A DNA stretch of 64,000 bases from Owenia fusiformis (taxonomy: Eukaryota > Annelida > Polychaeta > Sabellida > Oweniidae): the NCBI GenBank assembly GCA_903813345.2, contig CAIIXF020000012.1:11700932-11764931 (forward strand), read 5' to 3'. The position numbers were made by a program, and so were the translations under genes. Shown here piece by piece: positions 57,931-64,000 of the stretch. Below the pieces are notes generated by a model. That model had not been told where the DNA came from and did not search any database. It saw nothing but the letters and a program-made list of their open reading frames with translations. Within the stretch, counting starts at the first letter, position 1. Every line of letters begins with the position of its first letter.

Positions 57931-60900
57931 ATGAGCTTTATACTTTGGATATGCATCATTGGATTCCTCGTTCAACCAGGGAAATCGCAGGATGAAGACC
58001 TCATGGATATATTATTACCGTATTCGTCTTTCGCACGCGGGCCGCATTTCTCACATAGACACGTTAGGGACTGTCAACCTGTAAAATACGGTAACGTTAC
58101 TCACGAAACTACGTTACCTGGAGCAAAAAACGACTCTGTCCCTCTGATTGAAACAAAATATTTTACAACACCAAACGAGATTTCTCAGGGTCACGTGACA
58201 TTTGTGCAAGATCCCGCGAGACACGTGTCTGTTTTAGAACCCGGGAAGGAAGGAGGCTGCACTGCAGAGAACGACGGAAATGTATACATATTTTGATTTT
58301 TTCCAGAATAATTTCATTTTGACCTAAGGTTTCCCGATTTTTTATATTTGCGTTGCCCATTTGTTTCAACATGGGTATTCTGGCCTACATAATAGATTAA
58401 ACTGATATACACGTATACATATTATATGCATTTATCTTTCGTAGTTCAAATTAAAGATAAAAATGAAAAAAATATATTTAAAGTAATATCGTCATGCTTC
58501 TCTCTATCCTATATCGTACTTAATGATTGTATAATGAACAATTCTCACTAACATGATATTTACCAAAATGGTACCTTGCAGTACACCAGAGCAACAGTGG
58601 CTAAAAGCGGAGAAAGGAAAAAATGTCTTGTAGCTGTAAATGCGGGTTTCTTTAACACTACAACAGGAGACTGTTATGGTACGTCAAACGCCCCTCTTCT
58701 TCCCCATACGTTTGGGAACTGGAAGTCCCCGTACGTGCATAAGCAGATAAGCAGATGTGTTAAAACCATTTCATGTGGAAATCATTTTTCTTTCTCAATT
58801 TTCTCAATTACAATATTACAATACGTTGGAAGTTTGTGACGAATTAGATAGAATATGTTTAAATGGCACATTACTTTTCCGTACATCCAGCCATTATCCT
58901 TTTCAGCTCATTTAGCAATTCATAACTTTATTAATCTATATTAGTAATTATCTGTTTTATGTCACCCCCACAAGTTATGGCATATCTACACTGCGCGCAA
59001 AGTCTAGTTTTAAACTAGAAGACGAAGCTCTCTTTTGAGAAGCGAATTCAAACGAATGCAAAGGGTATGGTATATTATTATAGTCTCCAGCTTTTTTGAG
59101 GCCGGTTGGCGTTCGGTGGTCGGCGTTCGGCATCTGTAACAAATGGCTTGCATGTTTATGTCTTTTCAATTTGAGCGTCATAACATGTTAAAGGAGTAAA
59201 ATCAAACCTAACGAGTAAAACCTTACTCGTATGGAGTGCCAAATCTCAAAATTTGGCGGCTGCATTAAACGTAAATCACCAAAAATACTTACTCGAAAAA
59301 AGTTTGCTTCTTAAATTAAAGGGAAAGAATCTCTTTTAAAAAATCAGTAGCTAATACACGGTTACTAATCATTTTTTCATTAAAGGCAATGTCGTATCTG
59401 ATGGCAAACTGGCAAAAGATGGCAAAGGAATCCAGAACTCACATTTTGGAGTAAAGAAGAACGGTGAATTATATTTTGGGTGAGCACAAAACGATTGAAG
59501 GGAAAAATCATAAATGACATTCAAATTCAATATTCTAGCTTCGAACTAGGTTATACATGTACCTAGTATGCAGAATGTCACCGACCTAGAAAGAGTTCAA
59601 ACAACCGTCTTAAATTTCTAGCGTACACAATCAGACGATATCATAAATATTCAAAACGTTTCCATTTACACCCCACTAAAAAATTGCAAACGGACCGCGT
59701 GTTATAGGCTGTTTCTACTCGGATTACGTGTTATTGATAGTTACTCATTTTCTGAACTAACTTTACGGTATCATGAACAGAAGGAAGCTGGCTTTTACAT
59801 GTACCCCCATCTTAGCCTTGCCTATGTCGGTTCTCTTTTAAAAAAAAACGTACATGTATCTTTTAGGTATGTAACTGAAGAGGAAGTCCTAAGTGGTGAT
59901 TTTGACCAGTTGGTTGCTGGGGTGCTGTGGCTGGTGAGAAATGGCGAGATCTACGTGAACGAGAGCGAAAAAGCTGAATGTGCTGACACGCAAGAAACTG
60001 GTACAGTCCAGCTAATAAGACCTAATAGCATTCTCCAAACGCACGGCACCTAGATTGAGAATATCCACGAGTATCTCTTGCCCTTGTAGATTCCCCTTTT
60101 CAATAGTAAAAGGCCAAGTCCCAAGACTCTCATAACCAATCAAAAACTAAAATGTATGTACAGGTTGGGCCAATCACAGCTTCCAGTTCAAAGTTTTTTT
60201 GTAAATGGCAACCACATTTTCATCTATCCTGTCAAACTGCAATCTGCAGTTTGTACCTTGGAAAGTAACTGACATTCGATATCCTCTTTCTAAACAGCAA
60301 CTCCGGGAAAAGACGAATATGTTTTCTGCGCAGTTTTTTGGGGCTTCTACTTCCGGTAAAGGTCATAAAAGCTCGTTTTTGAAAGGATAATCACCGAAAC
60401 TGTAAATGAACTTGTTTTTTAAGAGCGTTGCATGGTACTGCAGATGTCCTTGGGTATTGTTAATCTCTGGGTTTTTTGAGTCCCGCATTGGAGAATACTC
60501 GCCTCACTTAGGACTTAGTAACTGGACTGTACTAGTGTCTTGTTTGTCTGTTGATGAAATACTATAATAAAAAGATTCACAAATGCGGATTGTAGGTACA
60601 AGTACAGGTATCACGAGGCCGTATGGGTGAAATTAATTTGGTCAGTATTTCGTTTGTTGTAAATGATCTAATTAAGAAAATTGAAAATTATTCAGAAATA
60701 AAATTTTTATATTGTATAAAAGTATGAGGAACTTAGTTGTACTTACGTCCCTCAGTGGTATAGATTAATTTAAAGGCTGGACGTAGAGGCTGACGGTAAT
60801 TCCGGTTATACGGTTTCGGTACGGAATTGAGCATTTACCGGTATTGAAATTATTTACCGGTTAACCGACGATAATCCCCGGGAAAATAAAAGACACGTCA

Positions 60901-63778
60901 TTTTTTAATTATTTCGTTTAATTTCCACTTTCACGATGCGTACATTTACATAGACATTTAGATGTCCATGTTTGGCAGTTCAGGTGTGATTTCCATGTTT
61001 GGCAGTTCGGGTGTTGTTACGTAGCTTCATGCTCAGGCTCAGATTTGGTTGTAGTTATGTTTGGCAGTTCCGGTGTAGTTGTAGTGTCAACGTCAGATCC
61101 AGAAACTGAATTATGTTGAAGTCGTGCCCGTTTGGAAGTGATGGTGTTGCCAGTTACACTGAACTGGCGTTCACTTGACATGGATGACGCATGAATACTT
61201 GAATAGCACGATATGTTTCAGCCAAACTCGCCACATCAGGATTTCCTCCGTTTACTTTCCAGAACTCAACTAGACAGTCAATAAAATCTTTTTACCTACC
61301 CCACCCCCATGTATAATGCACGCTCTTGCTATTGATAGAGTTGAGAAATGGTTTGAAATGTGTAATACATTTAATTTAAAACTAAAAATACATCTTGATT
61401 CGTAAGATAGTTACATACTATTTCGTGAAGTTCATCAGTATGGGTTCAAATCGGTCTTGCACCATGTATACATATATACTTGAGAAGGTACGGAGAGAGT
61501 TAGGAACAAAGTGGGGGTGGCAGCGCATTGGCATTTTATCTTACATATTTTTACCGGTATTTCGGTAACGGTACGGTTATTAGCGTGACGGTTACCGGTA
61601 CTGATTTTCAGTACCGTTGCGACCTCTAGCTGGACGTCTCATGGTAACACGTCTCACGTCAAAGTTAAAAGAAGAATAAGCTACACGTTTTCAAAGAACT
61701 TGTACGTGAAGATATAATAATATTTTCTAAAAGGTGTGTGCCAGATATTCATTGATGAAATGTAAACATTCTTTAAAACCTTGGTTTATTCGTTCATCAA
61801 CCCAAATTTTCAGGATTAATCACTATAATTGTAACTAACATTCGAGTTTTAGACAGATTCAACCAATCCACTATTTGATAAATCATAGCATCAAGTGACT
61901 ATTGCAAGTTTTTAAGAATAAAGTCTATGGCAGTCTGGCCCACCAAAACAAATAGAAACATGCTGACATCTGTTTATTTAGCTTCATTCAATTATGAACT
62001 TGGAAATATTTGCCTATGATTGCCTATTAGTCAATGGATTCAATTCCAAAATGGTAAATCGTGCCATTCATGTTTTTAACCTTAGTTGTGAACCCTGGCC
62101 AAGAGATTTTCCTAATAGCGCAAATTGCAAAATCCAGTCGCCATTTACCGTTATTACTGTCGTTGTAGGGACTCTAAACACTTTTATCAACGTCCTGTCA
62201 GCCCGAGCTGCTGTAGGGGTCGATGCAATGGGAAGATTAGTAATTGCCCACGTGGATGGTCGCACGAGGAGTAGAGGGTAACTGATACACACTTCCTTCT
62301 TTCAAATTCCCTTTACGTTAATCAAAAATCATCAAAGGCGAACACGAACTCATTTGTTTATTTTTACGACTTTTTTATCACTTTTGAACTTGTTTCAAAG
62401 CTACAGAATTTAGATTTGAATTGTTTTTAAAGATTTTTTAAGATTTGATATATGATTTTATTTTTGGCATTATTTGCTGGAATTACACCACAAAATCCGC
62501 TAAAACGTTTTAGTGGAAGGCGCTTTACAAAATCGCCATTCTGATTACATCAACATTTCTAAAGCGTCTTAGGAATTATATTTTGGAATTACACCTGTTT
62601 TTTCTAAAACGCCTTTCGTGCACTTTTAACGATGTAGTTATGGGTAATATCCAGCATACATGTATGTGTACATCTCCTGTAAATGTATTCTTTTTGCATC
62701 TAAGACAAAACTGATCTGCCATTATTTGATTAAAAATGCATGACATTGCATAATTTTTATTTATCTTTTATTAATTTTGAGAAAACATAATAAAAAGGTA
62801 AGAGAAAAATATGTACATATTCTCTGAAGATAACACCTGATTTCGATGTGACCTGGCGACCATCATCCATTTTTCAATTTAGATATAGCCAGATAGCAGC
62901 GTGAAATGAGGTCTTATTTCGTTTAGGGCAAATGTTAAAAACTAGTAAAAACCCGGGTAAGGCGTCTAACAAAAAGCGATCGGTATTACACTGCACACTT
63001 AAGCGCCTAACGACTTATGCCGTTTACTAGTGACAAGGGTTCTTGGAGTTTTAGAAAAGCGCTTTTGTAAACCGCAATCGTGATTACACCTAATTCTTAA
63101 ACCTGGTTAAAACCGAAGACGCTTTTGTAAAACGCCATGTGTAATTCCAGCAATTGTCTAAAACCAAGATTAGTGAGAAATGGATCACTTCGAATTTACA
63201 ACTAAAGTTTTAGTTTCGTTTGATATATTCTACGTTCATTAACAAGTCTTTCATGCATTGAAGGATGACTTTGCACGATTTTGCCCAGCTTCTGATTGAC
63301 TTCGGTGTTGTTAATGCCATCAACTTAGACGGGGGTGGATCCATGACTTACGTTAGCAATGGTACTGTCATCAATTATCCATCAGACTATTGGTGAGTTT
63401 GTGGTCCAATCATTTTAAAGTTCAGTTGTCAGCATATCACGAATTTGTTATTCAAAATCGGAATTTTGTAATCTTATATGAAAAATTCATTTTTTTTGAA
63501 AATCTCACTTATTCTAAAAAATCAACACCCTTTATTTCCAAATTAGCATATTTGGTAAAATCTTGATTCTTGACATTTGAATACACTTATTTGCATGTGG
63601 GGTTGTATATATTTTAATTATTCCGAAATGTATAAAGCTCACGGGACTCCAAGCTGTATCGGTGCCCACGACGCGTCTCTACCATTGTGTGTGTCCATGA
63701 CGGCGGCAACACTCCTGTGGAAACTACCGACGCTCCCAATGAGGCGACACAAACACAGTCGGGAATGGCCTTGTTAAT
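57931..63778 (+). CDS. NAGPA: NAGPA, N-acetylglucosamine-1-phosphodiester alpha-N-acetylglucosaminidase, exons 1-7, 3' end beyond the window
   Basis: NAGPA removes the covering GlcNAc from GlcNAc-phosphomannose on lysosomal hydrolases in the late Golgi, exposing the mannose-6-phosphate signal. Exons: 57931-58281, 58582-58678, 59386-59479, 59867-60000, 62169-62277, 63264-63392, 63638-63778. All phases agree and 351 codons are covered; the human enzyme has 515 residues. An N-terminal signal peptide (hydrophobic residues 3-15) is followed by a propeptide-like arginine/histidine segment and DCQPVKYGN. The phosphodiester glycosidase domain shows VSVLEPG, VAVNAGFF, NVVSDGKLA, GVLWLVRNGEIYVNES, NVLSARAAVG, AINLDGGGS (about residues 281-288) and RRVSTIVCVHD, each matching the human protein. 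The EGF-like repeats, membrane segment and tail expected in the family should lie to the right. Intron 4 carries a hAT remnant. The exon 1 donor (GTATAC) is the weakest junction. Confidence 0.94.
58962..59163. repeat. GTCACCAC element, inverted, interrupted by a GAAGCTCTCTTTT repeat (NAGPA intron 2)
   Basis: Starts GTCACCCCCACAAG and ends AACAAATGGCTTGCATGTTT, inverse to the other copies. About 59015-59070 is a GAAGCTCTCTTTTGAGAA-type repeat sitting inside it. Confidence 0.65.
60784..61628 (-). mobile_element. 845-bp hAT remnant in NAGPA intron 4
   Basis: TAGAGGCTGACGGTAATTCC at the left and ACCGTTGCGACCTCTA at the right are diverged inverse ends, flanked by a perfect 8-bp duplication GCTGGACG (60776-60783 and 61629-61636). 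On the minus strand about 61270-61080 resembles the C-terminal dimerisation region of hAT transposases (FWKVNGGNPDVASLAETYRA, then SSERQFSVTGNTITSKRARL across a frame change). It is an internally deleted, inactive element. Confidence 0.88.
62474..63153. mobile_element. 680-bp TIR element with TTGCTGGAATTACAC ends (NAGPA intron 5)
   Basis: TTGCTGGAATTACAC at 62474 recurs inverted ending at 63153. GGCGCTTTACAAAATCGCC and TTTTGTAAAACGCC dyads lie just inside. No coding frame is recognised. Confidence 0.75.
63264..63392 (+). CDS. NAGPA: NAGPA exon 6: NLDGGGS catalytic-domain motif
   Basis: Reads MTLHDFAQLLIDFG then VVNAINLDGGGSMTYV and ends in YPSDY with a split cysteine codon completed by exon 7. 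The DGGGS motif is the most conserved part of the domain. Confidence 0.93.
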
Positions 63779-64000
63779 GTAAGTACGAGGTGCATTTGAA
63801 AATGGTTTCTTCTTTCTGCAGAAAAAATCTATTCAGTAAGACTCAACGAAAATCATTTCCATATAGGATTTTGATTTTGGGTTAAGGCAACATCGTATTT
63901 TGAAAATATGTCACAGTCATCTTCGAGGGCAAAAATAAACAACTTTTCAAACGCATCTCGTATATGAGAATGTGGTGGCGATTACCCCCCTATCGTATGT

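Noticed and set aside
58163-58372. 69-codon minus frame over NAGPA exon 1
   Set aside because: Antisense shadow of a well-supported coding exon.

Overview
This window is animal nuclear DNA: AT-rich, intron-rich and loaded with transposon remains. Reading splice sites together with protein similarity gives three host genes. CHFR, a mitotic-checkpoint E3 ubiquitin ligase, lies on the minus strand in 17 coding exons (28430 down to 15397) and is complete, with a predicted 718 residues. A DMRT-type transcription factor with TWO tandem DM zinc domains is also on the minus strand (50527 down to 39901, with a possible last exon at 36775-36799). NAGPA, the lysosomal mannose-6-phosphate 'uncovering enzyme', is on the plus strand from 57931 and runs off the right edge after seven exons. 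All exon junctions keep phase.

The organism is probably a marine invertebrate. Elements with about 140-150 bp core repeats, an (ACGG)n microsatellite and a hairpin terminus resemble the pearl/HINE elements known from bivalve molluscs. A bivalve or related lophotrochozoan is therefore my best guess, but this is inference.

Layout. 1-5.7 kb is a mosaic of duplicated segments with Helentron-like insertions and a recent 1.19-kb tandem duplication. 6.2-7.5 kb is a LINE fragment. 7.5-9.45 kb is a large pearl-like element. 9.7-13 kb holds fold-back and inverted-repeat elements. 15.4-28.4 kb is CHFR, whose introns contain a 1.07-kb long-TIR element, several short TIR elements and a 55-bp minisatellite built from the RING exon's own 5' splice site. 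28.5-36.7 kb is intergenic (a decayed mariner-like transposon, tandem arrays). 37.07-39.39 kb is a transposon inside a transposon. 39.9-50.6 kb is the DMRT gene, with long introns holding minisatellites, an ~826-bp near-perfect hairpin and a hAT-type element nested in another element. 50.6-57.9 kb is intergenic, with GC-rich short TIR repeats. 57.9-63.8 kb is NAGPA with a hAT remnant in intron 4.

The three genes act in unrelated processes (cell-cycle checkpoint, sexual or developmental transcription, lysosomal enzyme targeting). Nothing suggests that they form a functional cluster. No tRNA, rRNA or CRISPR array was recognised.
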